This document shows positions 41,281 through 48,889 of a stretch of 48,889 nt of DNA, piece after piece. A program made the translations under genes and the position numbers. The stretch is taken from contig NZ_JAANAS010000041.1 in NCBI RefSeq assembly GCF_011089875.1, positions 1-48,889 of the forward strand, in the 5' to 3' direction. The notes under the pieces are model-generated. The model was not told the origin of the DNA, ran no database searches, and worked only from the letters and a program-made list of their open reading frames with translations. Source of the stretch: Psychroflexus maritimus. GTDB lineage: Bacteria; Bacteroidota; Bacteroidia; Flavobacteriales; Flavobacteriaceae. Positions within the stretch are counted from its first letter, which is position 1, and each line of letters starts with the position of its first letter.

Positions 41281-43005
41281 TTATTTAATAATCAATTTTC
41301 TAGTTGTATTTTGATTTCCTTGTTTAAAGTTTACCATATAAACTCCCGCGTTTAAAGAGTTCACATCAAGTTTTGTTGTGCGGTTAATTTTTGTAGCAAA
41401 GACCTTTTTACCAGTAACATTGTAAATACTCACTTCAAAAGATTCTCCTGAGGGTACTTCAAGATGAACAAAGTTTGAAGCTGGATTAGGATACAAACTA
41501 AATTGTGTTTTCTCAAATCCATTGATGCTTAAAACAACGTTGATGTCTTCAGAATCTCTAGGAAAAATCTGTGCTGTTCCATTAAACTGAGAACCAACAC
41601 CTCTTAATCCGTCTAATGTTCCTGTTGGAATAATTGTGCCTATGTAGTCTGCAGAAAAGAATTCAGTTCTAATTACAGAAGTATCTTGACCATCGGTAAA
41701 ATCATAATTTTGACCTGTTCCAAATTCTATAGTTCCATCGGCATCAACAAAGGAAACATTTTCAAAACCTACTAAAGTAGATTCGTAAGTTTCAAAATCA
41801 GCAAGATATTGAGACAAAGTGATAATTTGAGTGGCTGGCATTTGATTACCAACTACTACTCCATTATCTGATGAAGGCACTAACTGTAAAACTCCATTAA
41901 AAACAGCAGTTTCGCCTACTAAGTTAGTAACTTGGTCACCCGCTTCATAAGCATCCTCAGCAATTACTTCAGATTGGTCATAAATCATAATTCCAGAAAA
42001 ACTATCGTCTTGAAACCATTTTCTATTATTGAAACCATCTGCGTGAGACATTGTAGAAACCCCAGTAATTTCGTAAAATCTTCCTTCACCATTGGCTTCA
42101 AAATCAGCTCTTAATTCAGTAATGTTTTGAACTTGAATAATGTCAGCTACACTAAATTCGATAGTTGCAGAAGCAACTACACTTTGTCCTTCTAGTAATT
42201 CAACTTCAACAGCATAAGTTTCTCCGTTTTGAGTAGTTAAATTAAAAGGAGAAGTTACTCCTGTAGTAGTTGAACCATTTACAGTAATATCAAATTGAGC
42301 TCCATCAGGTTCGTTTTGAGTACTAAAAGAAATATCTACACTCGTGGTTCCTGGATTTAAAACTGCATTGTTAGCAGGTGAATCAATAAACACACTAGGG
42401 TCGTTATTTCCGCTACCTGGAGTATAAGTTCCTATACCTATAATAGATTCAAAAGTTGAACCACCTTGACAAGTTCCTTCACCATCCAAAGCACCATTAG
42501 AAAAAGACCAATTGCCCGCAAAAAAACCTGCATCTGGACCTGTGCTATTGTTACGCTTTGCATAACCGTCTTTATATTCCCAAACTTCACCTGTTCCATC
42601 AGTAGCTTCTTCACCATATTGATCAATTACTGTAGTTGAAGCATCCTCAATAATACGAATACGATCGTCTCCATTAAAATTTACAGCACTTGAAGTTGTT
42701 GAAAGCACATTGGAAGCCGATGGATATTCTGTAGCAAAAGAATCATCTTCTTTATGAATATAAACAAAATCATCTGTAATTACACCTAAATCAGCTAAAT
42801 TTAAAGCGTTTCCCCAAGTATCATTAGCATTGGTTTGTATCTCTAACGAATAATCAGCAAAATCAACAGTTCCCTGAGCATAAATCTCAACCACTTTAGG
42901 GTTTCCTCCTGAACAATCTCCATCAGAAATCATCGTTAAAACAGGAGTTTGGCCTAATGCAAATGCACTAATAAGTAAAGTTAGCAATAAAGTAATTTTT
43001 TTCAT
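41281..43005 (-). CDS. Secreted protein with T9SS type A sorting domain (lamin-tail-like and DUF5689-like regions)
   Basis: 574 residues. Signal peptide MKKITLLLTLLISAFALGQ. A lamin-tail-like domain follows (VLTMISDGDCSGGNPKVVEIYAQGTVDFADYSLEI in the first half), then an Ig-like segment (VFIDSPANNAVLNPGTTSVDISF) and an OB/DUF5689-like region (ITELRADFEANGEGRFYEITGVSTM). The last about 80 residues are a type A sorting tail (FSLYPNPASNFVHLEV to MVNFKQGNQNTTRKLIIK), which directs export through the type IX system to the cell surface or medium. Role likely adhesion or an extracellular scaffold; no catalytic site seen. Long runs are rich in Asp, Asn, Ser and Thr. Confidence 0.88.
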   Translation of the reverse strand: MKKITLLLTLLISAFALGQTPVLTMISDGDCSGGNPKVVEIYAQGTVDFADYSLEIQTNANDTWGNALNLADLGVITDDFVYIHKEDDSFATEYPSASNVLSTTSSAVNFNGDDRIRIIEDASTTVIDQYGEEATDGTGEVWEYKDGYAKRNNSTGPDAGFFAGNWSFSNGALDGEGTCQGGSTFESIIGIGTYTPGSGNNDPSVFIDSPANNAVLNPGTTSVDISFSTQNEPDGAQFDITVNGSTTTGVTSPFNLTTQNGETYAVEVELLEGQSVVASATIEFSVADIIQVQNITELRADFEANGEGRFYEITGVSTMSHADGFNNRKWFQDDSFSGIMIYDQSEVIAEDAYEAGDQVTNLVGETAVFNGVLQLVPSSDNGVVVGNQMPATQIITLSQYLADFETYESTLVGFENVSFVDADGTIEFGTGQNYDFTDGQDTSVIRTEFFSADYIGTIIPTGTLDGLRGVGSQFNGTAQIFPRDSEDINVVLSINGFEKTQFSLYPNPASNFVHLEVPSGESFEVSIYNVTGKKVFATKINRTTKLDVNSLNAGVYMVNFKQGNQNTTRKLIIK

Positions 43006-43182
43006 TGTATTTGTTATTTATAATTTTGAACAAAAATACAAAAATAAAAAGGAACGTATTCGAACTGAATTTGAATTAACGATTTAATAACCCATCGCCC
43101 TATTTTTTAAAGTTTACATTAAATTTACATGTCATGCTGGTTTTAGTAATTATTTCTTAACTTTAAGCTTTAAATTAGCTTG

Positions 43183-43190
43183 TACATTTG
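43183..43190 (+). promoter_or_regulatory. -7 box of the phoB-like gene
   Basis: TACATTTG. The predicted start near 43195 leaves GTG 43193 outside the transcript, so ATG 43211 is the start. Confidence 0.5.
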
Positions 43191-43210
43191 CAGTGAATAA
43201 TAATAGACTA

Positions 43211-43894
43211 ATGAAGAAAAAAAACACGCTTATATTAGTGGTTGACGACGAACCAGATATCTTAGAAATTTTAAGTTATAACCTGAAAAATGAAGGCTAC
43301 CAAGTAGCTTTGGCCGAAGATGGCCTTGAAGCTATTGAAAAAGCAAAAGAATTAAAACCTAATCTCATTATTTTAGATGTTATGATGCCCGAAATGGATG
43401 GCATTGAAGCATGTAGTAAAATTAGAGAAATAGATAGCTTAAAAAATACCATCATCACTTTCTTGACAGCAAGAAGCGAAGATTATTCTCAAATTGCTGG
43501 TTTTGAAGCTGGAGCAGACGACTACATCAACAAACCCATTAAACCAAAGCTACTTATAAGTAAGGTAAAATCACTGCTTAGAAGATTTAAAGAAGAACAA
43601 ACTAAAAGTGAAATTTATTCGGTAGGCAACATAACTATAAACAGGTTAGAGTACAAAGTAGTTTTATCAGGTGAAGAAATGACACTTCCAAGAAAAGAAT
43701 TTGAACTTTTAGCACTTTTAACTTCAGCTCCAAATAAAGTCTTTAAACGCGATGAAATTTTAGATACCGTTTGGGGAAATGATGTAGTAGTTGGAGGAAG
43801 AACAATAGATGTTCACATTAGAAAATTAAGAGAAAAAATAGGACCAGAAAAAGTACAAACCGTTAAAGGGGTTGGCTATAAGTTTAAAAACTAA
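43211..43894 (+). CDS. PhoB-family response regulator
   Basis: 227 residues: receiver with VVDDEPD, D56 (LIILDVMMPEMDG) and K108 (INKPIKP), then an OmpR/PhoB winged helix (LPRKEFELLALLTSAPNKVFKRDEIL, GGRTIDVHIRKLREKIG, VKGVGYKF). The stop overlaps the start of the kinase gene by one base. The pair resembles PhoB/PhoR of Bacteroidota, but no phosphate transport genes are adjacent, so the signal is not proven. Confidence 0.9.
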   Translation: MKKKNTLILVVDDEPDILEILSYNLKNEGYQVALAEDGLEAIEKAKELKPNLIILDVMMPEMDGIEACSKIREIDSLKNTIITFLTARSEDYSQIAGFEAGADDYINKPIKPKLLISKVKSLLRRFKEEQTKSEIYSVGNITINRLEYKVVLSGEEMTLPRKEFELLALLTSAPNKVFKRDEILDTVWGNDVVVGGRTIDVHIRKLREKIGPEKVQTVKGVGYKFKN

Positions 43895-44979
43895 TGGGTA
43901 CTAAACTAAAAAAAACCTACAAATTTGCTTTTTATACATCATCGCTTCTTACCTTAGTGTTAAGCGGGTTAATCGTAATTTATGAACTGGTTTTTCACAC
44001 TGTTATATGGAGTTCAGTTTTAATTTATGCACTTGTTTGTTTTATAGCATCTTTCTTTATCATTCAATATAGGGTTGAACATTTTATCTACCGAAGAGTG
44101 AAATCTATTTACAATAGTGTCTCCCTTCTTGATGCAGCTTCTTTAAGGAAAGATAGTATTACTACAGATATGGCGTCGCTAAAAGCTGAAGTTGAAAAGT
44201 TTGCTCAAGACAAAAAACTAGAAATTGAAAGCCTTAAAGTTAGAGAAAACTTTAGAAAAGAATTTATGGGAAATATTTCGCATGAATTAAAAACCCCACT
44301 ATTTACCGTTCAAGGCTACATTATGACGCTCCTAGACGGAGCCATTAAAGACAAAAAAGTAAGAAAAAAATACCTTAAACGGGCAAGTAAAGGCGTAGAT
44401 CGATTACTTTATATTGTAAAAGACTTGGATATGATTACCAAGTTGGAAACGGGAGATATGACTTTATTTAGAGAGGATTTTAACCTTAATGAAGTAATTG
44501 AAAATGTAGTTGAACTTATTGAAATGAAGGCAACTAAAAAAAATATAGAGGTAGAAGTAATCTCTCCAGAAGACGCCGTAATGGTTTCGGCAGACCAAGA
44601 AAGAATCCAACAAGTCTTAACCAATTTAATTGTTAACTCTATTAAGTACGGAAACAGAGATGGATATATTAAAGTTTCTGTTGAAGAATTTAATGAAGAT
44701 AAGTATTCGATCAAAGTACAAGACAATGGTATTGGCATTGAAGAAGAAAATTTACCTCGACTTTTTGAACGATTTTTTAGAGTTGACAAGTCAGGCTCAA
44801 GAAAAGAAGGAGGATCAGGTCTTGGATTGGCCATTGTAAAACACATTTTGGAAGCCCATGAAGAACAAATTACTGCAACTTCAAGCTTTGGGGAAGGCAG
44901 TACGTTTATCTTTACTTTACAAAAAACAAAACCAACAACAACTAAAGAAACAACAAGTAAATTAGGCCTATTCTTTTAA
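43894..44979 (+). CDS. PhoR-like sensor histidine kinase
   Basis: 361 residues: two membrane helices close together (about 11-30 and 36-58) with almost no periplasmic loop, a helical linker, HisKA with FMGNISHELKTPLF (phospho-acceptor H130), and an ATPase domain with NLIVNSIKYG, QDNGIGI, LFERFFRV and GGSGLGLAIV. The tiny loop suggests sensing in the membrane or through a partner protein, as for PhoR. Translationally coupled to the response regulator. Confidence 0.9.
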   Translation: MGTKLKKTYKFAFYTSSLLTLVLSGLIVIYELVFHTVIWSSVLIYALVCFIASFFIIQYRVEHFIYRRVKSIYNSVSLLDAASLRKDSITTDMASLKAEVEKFAQDKKLEIESLKVRENFRKEFMGNISHELKTPLFTVQGYIMTLLDGAIKDKKVRKKYLKRASKGVDRLLYIVKDLDMITKLETGDMTLFREDFNLNEVIENVVELIEMKATKKNIEVEVISPEDAVMVSADQERIQQVLTNLIVNSIKYGNRDGYIKVSVEEFNEDKYSIKVQDNGIGIEEENLPRLFERFFRVDKSGSRKEGGSGLGLAIVKHILEAHEEQITATSSFGEGSTFIFTLQKTKPTTTKETTSKLGLFF

Positions 44980-45148
44980 AGTTAACTTCACCATAAAAAA
45001 CAATAAAAACTTCATTTACAAACAATGTTTATGTCTAATACACCCTAATTCAAAATAAGTCTTTATTGAAAATTTACATTAATTAATTAAACATCAATCT
45101 ACACAAAAATAGGTTTTTTCAAAGCTGCTTTATCTAATTTGAAATATG

Positions 45149-45156
45149 TAATTTTG
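45149..45156 (+). promoter_or_regulatory. -7 box of the trmB operon
   Basis: TAATTTTG, 23 bp before GTG 45180. Confidence 0.45.
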
Positions 45157-45179
45157 CCAAAAGATATAAATACATTCAA

Positions 45180-45857
45180 GTGGGTAGCAAAAATAAACTG
45201 AAACGTTTTAAGGAAAACGAAACTTTTGAAAACGTAGTTCAACCTAGTAGAGAGGAGATTGTCAATCAAACTTATCCATTAAAAGGAAAATGGACAAGTG
45301 AGTTTTTTAAAAATGGAAAACCTTTAATCCTAGAACTAGGTTGTGGCAAAGGCGAATATACTGTTGGTCTAGCTAAACGTTATCCTGAGTATAATTTTTT
45401 AGGGATAGACATTAAAGGAGCAAGATTTTGGCGCGGTGCAAAAACAGCACTTGAAGAAGGAATTAATAACGCTAAGTTTTTACGTACGCAAATTGAATTG
45501 GTTGATCAAATCTTTGCCCCTGGTGAAGTTCATGAAATTTGGATTACATTTCCAGACCCACAGATTAAATACCAACGCTCCAAACACCGAATGACAAATC
45601 CAGATTTTTTAAAAAAATACCATCAAATTCTAAAACCTGAAGGTGTTGTTCACCTAAAAACAGATAGCGAATACATGCATGGTTATACTTTAGGTTTACT
45701 TCAAGGCAGCGGACATGAAATTCTATACGCTCATCATGACATTTATAAAAATACTGAAGCTCCTGAAGAAATTGTAAGTATTCAAACTTTCTACGAAGCC
45801 CAATACCTTGAACAAGGAAAACCCATTACTTATACTAAATTTAGGCTAAATTATTAA
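45180..45857 (+). CDS. trmB: tRNA (guanine-N7-)-methyltransferase
   Basis: Makes m7G46 in tRNA variable loops using SAM. 225 residues: SAM-binding LELGCGKGEYTVGLAKRYP, LGIDIKGARFWRGAKTA, and catalytic/tRNA-binding ITFPDPQIKYQRSKHRMTNPDFL. Starts with GTG (MGSKNKLKRF), the position conserved in flavobacterial relatives. First gene of a compact operon with a LysE-like exporter 3 bp downstream. Confidence 0.94.
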   Translation: MGSKNKLKRFKENETFENVVQPSREEIVNQTYPLKGKWTSEFFKNGKPLILELGCGKGEYTVGLAKRYPEYNFLGIDIKGARFWRGAKTALEEGINNAKFLRTQIELVDQIFAPGEVHEIWITFPDPQIKYQRSKHRMTNPDFLKKYHQILKPEGVVHLKTDSEYMHGYTLGLLQGSGHEILYAHHDIYKNTEAPEEIVSIQTFYEAQYLEQGKPITYTKFRLNY

Positions 45858-45860
45858 GCG

Positions 45861-46481
45861 TTGGAAACACTGCTCCTTTTTATCACCACTTTTGCAGCCG
45901 CTTTTGCGGGGGTTTTTCCGCCGGGCTTAGTCAATATGAGTGTGGTAAAAATGAGTTTGGAACGTACACAAAAAGATGGGTTACTTATGGCGGTTGGTGC
46001 TTCAGTAACCGTCTTTTTTCAAGCTTTACTTGGAGTTGTCTTAGCTAGGTATATTTTTAAACACCCTGATGCAGAAGGAATGCTTCTACGAACAGGATTG
46101 GTTATTTTAGCCATTTTATTCGTCTTTTTTTTATTTCAAGGAAACAAGAACAAAAATGTAAAACAAATTAAAAGCGTCTCGGGATGGAGTTTTTTTAAGG
46201 GGTTGGGCGTTTCAGCTATCAACCTTTTCCCAATTCCATTTTTTATGGTATTGAGTACACTTCAGAAAAAATTACCGGGAACCTCATACACTCCAATCGC
46301 TATTTTTGTGTTTAGTTTTGCAGCTTGCTTAGGAACATTACTCATGCTTTATTTATACATTGTTTCCTTTGCTAAGTTAGACGAAAAACTTCCAAAGCTT
46401 AAAAAGTATTCTAATTTTGTGATGGCAATTTTGATGCTGATTTTAATTCTAGTTACAAGTGTAAGAATTTACTATGGGTAA
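45861..46481 (+). CDS. LysE/RhtB-family amino-acid exporter
   Basis: 206 residues, six hydrophobic helices, with the N-terminal signature FAAAFAGVFPPGLVNMSVVKMSLERTQKDGL of LysE-type exporters. Starts at TTG, 3 bp after the trmB stop, and no ATG is available near the conserved N-terminus. It overlaps the next gene by 8 bp. Exported compound unknown. Confidence 0.83.
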   Translation: METLLLFITTFAAAFAGVFPPGLVNMSVVKMSLERTQKDGLLMAVGASVTVFFQALLGVVLARYIFKHPDAEGMLLRTGLVILAILFVFFLFQGNKNKNVKQIKSVSGWSFFKGLGVSAINLFPIPFFMVLSTLQKKLPGTSYTPIAIFVFSFAACLGTLLMLYLYIVSFAKLDEKLPKLKKYSNFVMAILMLILILVTSVRIYYG

Positions 46482-46824
46482 GGACAAGCAAGATTTTTTT
46501 GAAAAAGTGTATGATTTGGTAAGACAAATACCTAAGGGAAAAGCAACTAGCTACGGTGCAATTGCCAAGGCATTAGGCGCTCCCAAAAGCAGTCGCGTAG
46601 TTGGCTATGCTATGAATCATTCACACACCTACGATGATGTTCCCGCGCACCGAGTAGTAAATAGAAATGGTGTACTCACTGGAAAACATCATTTTTCTGC
46701 CTCAGACGCTATGCAAAGATTACTTGAAGATGAAGGAATTAAAGTTGAAAATGACCAAATTATTAATTTTGAAAAGCATTTTTGGATTCCTCCACTAAGT
46801 ACTGGAAATGATTCAGAAAATTAA
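46474..46824 (+). CDS. Alkyltransferase-like (ATL) protein of the MGMT family
   Basis: 116 residues matching the DNA-binding domain of O6-alkylguanine-DNA alkyltransferase: TSYGAIAKALG (Y27 of the base-flipping helix), SSRVVGYAM (arginine finger R41) and the active-site loop VPAHRVVNRNG. The alkyl-accepting Cys of PCHR is A58, so it cannot take up alkyl groups. ATL proteins bind alkylated guanine and pass the lesion to nucleotide excision repair. Last gene of the trmB operon. Confidence 0.9.
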   Translation: MGKDKQDFFEKVYDLVRQIPKGKATSYGAIAKALGAPKSSRVVGYAMNHSHTYDDVPAHRVVNRNGVLTGKHHFSASDAMQRLLEDEGIKVENDQIINFEKHFWIPPLSTGNDSEN

Positions 46825-46913
46825 AATCATTCAATAGAAACAGAATTTATACCGTTTGCAAAATATGGGGGGATGTAGGCTTTAGCCAAACTTTTTAATT
46901 ATCAATAGCACAA

Positions 46914-46946
46914 ACAAAAAACCCTGAATAAATTCAGGGTTTTTAG
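46914..46946. terminator. Bidirectional terminator between atl and pruA
   Basis: AAAACCCTGAAT / ATTCAGGGTTTT with A-run and T-run on the two sides, serving the convergent genes. Confidence 0.85.
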
Positions 46947-46969
46947 ATCATTTAAAAAGATATAATGAA

Positions 46970-48598
46970 TTACTCTCCCATAAATGGATATCTGTAATCT
47001 TTTGCAGGAACAAAGGTTTCTTTGATTAATCGAGGGGAAACCCATCTAAGTAAGTTTAATTTAGAACCTGCTTTATCGTTGGTTCCACTAGCTCTTGCTC
47101 CTCCAAATGGTTGTCTTCCAACAACAGCTCCAGTACATTTGTCATTAATGTAAAAGTTTCCTGCTGCGTTTTCTAGAATTTTAGTCGCTAAAGTAGCCGC
47201 GTATCTATCGGTCGAAATAATTGAACCTGTAAGCGCATAGATACTAGTTTCATTTACTAAATGAAGCGTCTCTTCATACTTTTCATCTTCATATACATAA
47301 ATGGTTAAAACAGGGCCAAAAAGTTCGGTTTCCATTGTTTCGTACTTTGGATTAGTAGTAACTATTACCGTAGGCTCAACAAACCAACCTTTTGATTTAT
47401 CATAATTTCCACCGGCAATAATTTCTGCATCAGAAGCGGCTTTTGCTTGGTCAATATATTTAGCTAATTTATTAAAAGAATTTTCATGAATTACTGCTGT
47501 AATAAAATTACGCATATCTTCTGGAGAACCCATTTTGAAGGATTCAATGTCTTTTACCATAAAATCTTTTACTTGATTCCAAAGACTTTTTGGAACGTAA
47601 GCTCTTGAAGCGGCCGAACATTTTTGTCCTTGAAATTCAAAAGCACCTCTAACTAAAGCTGTTGAAACTACTTTTGCATCTGCTGAAGGATGAGCAACAA
47701 TGAAGTCTTTACCTCCTGTTTCTCCTACAATTCTAGGATAAGATTTATAGGTATTAATATTTTGTCCAATTTTAGCCCAAAGTCCTTTAAAGACATCCGT
47801 ACTTCCAGTGTAGTGTACACCTGCAAAATCAGGATGTGCTAAAATGGTATCGGTTATCATAACAGGATCTCCAACAATCATGTTGATTACTCCTGCTGGG
47901 ACTCCTGCTTCTCTAAAAACGTCCATGACAACTTTTGCTGAATACATTTGGTGGTCACTTGGTTTCCAAACACAAACATTCCCCATTAAAGCTGCACTTG
48001 AAGGTAAATTACCTGCAATAGCGGTAAAATTGAAAGGCGTTATTGCATAAACAAATCCTTCTAATGGTCGGTGTTCAACGCGGTTCCAAGCTTGCGCATC
48101 AGATTCGGGTTGTTCGTCAAAAATCTGACTCATGTATTCTACGTTAAAACGTAAAAAATCTGCAAGTTCACAAGCCGAATCAATTTCTGCTTGAAAGATA
48201 TTTTTAGACTGACCTATCATGGTGGCCGCATTTAACTTTTGGCGATATGGGCCAGCAACTAAATCAGCTGCCTTTAAAAATACTGCAGCACGTTGCTCCC
48301 ATGGTAAATCTGCCCAAGCTTGTCTTGCTTCTAAAGCCGTTTGAATGGCTTCATCAACATGTTTTTTTTCTGCGGTGTGATACGTACCTACTTCATGTTG
48401 ATGGTCATGAGGTGGACGAATACTTTTAATATTTCCAGATTTAACTTCTTTACCATTAATAAATAGTGGAACTTCTACTTTTGAATTCCACATTTCTTTA
48501 TATGTATTAAGCACTTCCTCTCTTTCTGGAGTTCCTGGTGCGTATGACTTTATTGGTTCATTAACTGCCGGTGGCACGTGAAAAAATCCTTTTCCCAT
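46970..48598 (-). CDS. pruA: L-glutamate gamma-semialdehyde (1-pyrroline-5-carboxylate) dehydrogenase
   Basis: Second step of proline breakdown: glutamate semialdehyde to glutamate with NAD+. 542 residues of the aldehyde dehydrogenase fold in the RocA/mammalian ALDH4 form: ITPFNFTAIAGNLPSSAALMGN, GGKDFIVAH with the active Glu in RIVGETGGKDF, and the catalytic Cys near residue 326 in FEFQGQKCSAASR. No proline dehydrogenase domain is fused and no putA is adjacent within the window. Confidence 0.94.
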   Translation of the reverse strand: MGKGFFHVPPAVNEPIKSYAPGTPEREEVLNTYKEMWNSKVEVPLFINGKEVKSGNIKSIRPPHDHQHEVGTYHTAEKKHVDEAIQTALEARQAWADLPWEQRAAVFLKAADLVAGPYRQKLNAATMIGQSKNIFQAEIDSACELADFLRFNVEYMSQIFDEQPESDAQAWNRVEHRPLEGFVYAITPFNFTAIAGNLPSSAALMGNVCVWKPSDHQMYSAKVVMDVFREAGVPAGVINMIVGDPVMITDTILAHPDFAGVHYTGSTDVFKGLWAKIGQNINTYKSYPRIVGETGGKDFIVAHPSADAKVVSTALVRGAFEFQGQKCSAASRAYVPKSLWNQVKDFMVKDIESFKMGSPEDMRNFITAVIHENSFNKLAKYIDQAKAASDAEIIAGGNYDKSKGWFVEPTVIVTTNPKYETMETELFGPVLTIYVYEDEKYEETLHLVNETSIYALTGSIISTDRYAATLATKILENAAGNFYINDKCTGAVVGRQPFGGARASGTNDKAGSKLNLLRWVSPRLIKETFVPAKDYRYPFMGE

Positions 48599-48623
48599 AA
48601 TTATAATTATTTTAAATTCGCTT

Positions 48624-48631
48624 CAAAGATA
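48624..48631 (-). promoter_or_regulatory. -7 box of pruA
   Basis: Minus-strand TATCTTTG, about 25 bp before the ATG; TTTT stands at the -33 position. Confidence 0.5.
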
Positions 48632-48742
48632 GCTTTTTTAAATCGACTTAAAAAAGCAATTATTTTAAGATTTTCACAAGAAATGATGAGGTAGATTTAG
48701 TCTTCGTTACAGGGAGATACCGCACTTCCCCTTCCTTTTGTC

Positions 48743-48773
48743 ATTCCGCACGAGCGATAACGAGATGCGGAAT
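48743..48773. repeat. Palindromic intergenic repeat-like sequence
   Basis: ATTCCGCA / TGCGGAAT arms with a GC-rich loop, preceded by GTC. Strings of the form GTCATTCCGCA with a matching TGCGGAATC are, to my memory, frequent intergenic repeats in Bacteroidota. It lies immediately behind the stop of the partial gene at the right edge and could end its transcript. Confidence 0.45.
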
Positions 48774-48774
48774 C

Positions 48775-48889
48775 TTATGGATTGGAATTCTGATCATGTC
48801 TTTGGTTATACCATTTATCAATTGAAATTACCGCAATAAAACGCCCTTTTTCCCTTTCTGTTTCATTATAAAAAGAAACCATAGCTACG
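48775..48889 (-). CDS. C-terminal end of an unknown protein (partial)
   Basis: An open minus-strand frame comes in from the right edge and stops at TAA (48775-48777). The visible 37 residues contain FYNETEREKGRFIAVISIDK, a strand-like, charged segment, and end in a hydrophilic tail. No family can be named from this piece. Position upstream of pruA on the same strand does not prove a link, since a repeat and a promoter intervene. Confidence 0.5.
   Translation of the reverse strand, partial: VAMVSFYNETEREKGRFIAVISIDKWYNQRHDQNSNP

Noticed and set aside
40198-43005. Functional pair of LuxE-like ligase and T9SS-secreted protein
   Set aside because: A terminator separates them and nothing in either sequence ties them together.
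1-48889. tRNA, rRNA, CRISPR arrays, integrases, phage or complete insertion sequences
   Set aside because: None recognised on either strand by eye; only short non-coding repeats are present.

Overview
The window is a 48.9 kb piece of an AT-rich chromosome from a member of the Bacteroidota, most likely a marine or environmental Flavobacteriaceae. The evidence is a secreted protein with a type IX secretion (T9SS type A) sorting tail, a long Rho with a Lys/Pro/Ser-rich insertion beside DUF4293, a rimP-nusA-infB operon, and promoters of the Bacteroidota form (-7 box TANNTTTG, ideal -33 box TTTG 19 bp upstream). I see no rRNA, tRNA, CRISPR array, prophage or intact insertion sequence. Genus cannot be decided by eye.

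Layout. 1-6.2 kb: end of an unknown gene, then a sigma-54-type response regulator, a tiny coupled ORF and a 1202-residue hybrid kinase ending in an HPt domain, followed by a two-gene unit of unknown function. 6.2-15.6 kb: Ohr peroxidase, MeaB GTPase, PAP2 phosphatase, MATE exporter, an exonuclease/GIY-YIG nuclease, a TrkH/TrkA potassium uptake pair, MiaA. 15.6-20.5 kb (minus): glycosyltransferase, YbbR-like protein, CoaE, and an RprX/RprY-like two-component system. 20.7-27.1 kb (plus): nucleotide-sugar dehydrogenase, then a redox/sulfide block (peroxiredoxin; dihaem lipoprotein cytochrome with carbonic anhydrase; racemase-like protein; sulfide:quinone oxidoreductase). 27.1-30.4 kb: degenerate repeat, an AAA/DUF4143 ATPase behind two palindromes, and a PaaI/PaaH-like acyl-CoA pair. 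30.7-37.9 kb: rho, DUF4293, infB-nusA-rimP. 38-48.9 kb: universal stress protein, methylmalonyl-CoA epimerase, thioredoxin-like protein with a structured RNA upstream, LuxE-like ligase, T9SS-secreted protein, PhoB/PhoR-like pair, trmB-lysE-atl operon, PruA, and the end of an unknown gene.

The most interesting non-coding signals are: (1) three promoters (peroxiredoxin, cytochrome/carbonic anhydrase, SQR) each with a 16-bp Crp/Fnr-type palindrome TGTAAC-N4-GTTACA (one base off in the first) ending exactly 21 bp before the -7 box, and each lacking a TTTG -33 box, which points to one activator controlling a sulfide/peroxide regulon; (2) a minus-strand transcript near 40.0-40.1 kb with a perfect TTTG-N19-TATATTTG promoter and a 13-bp hairpin that is complete only as minus-strand RNA; (3) a terminator-like hairpin in the leader of rimP-nusA-infB, which could be an attenuator; (4) two MITE-like short elements, one of which supplies the stop codon of the racemase gene; (5) twin 15-bp palindromes at the promoter of the AAA/DUF4143 ATPase.

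The coding regions are mostly recognisable housekeeping and signalling genes. The candidates for something undescribed are the regulatory DNA and RNA and a few small unknown genes.
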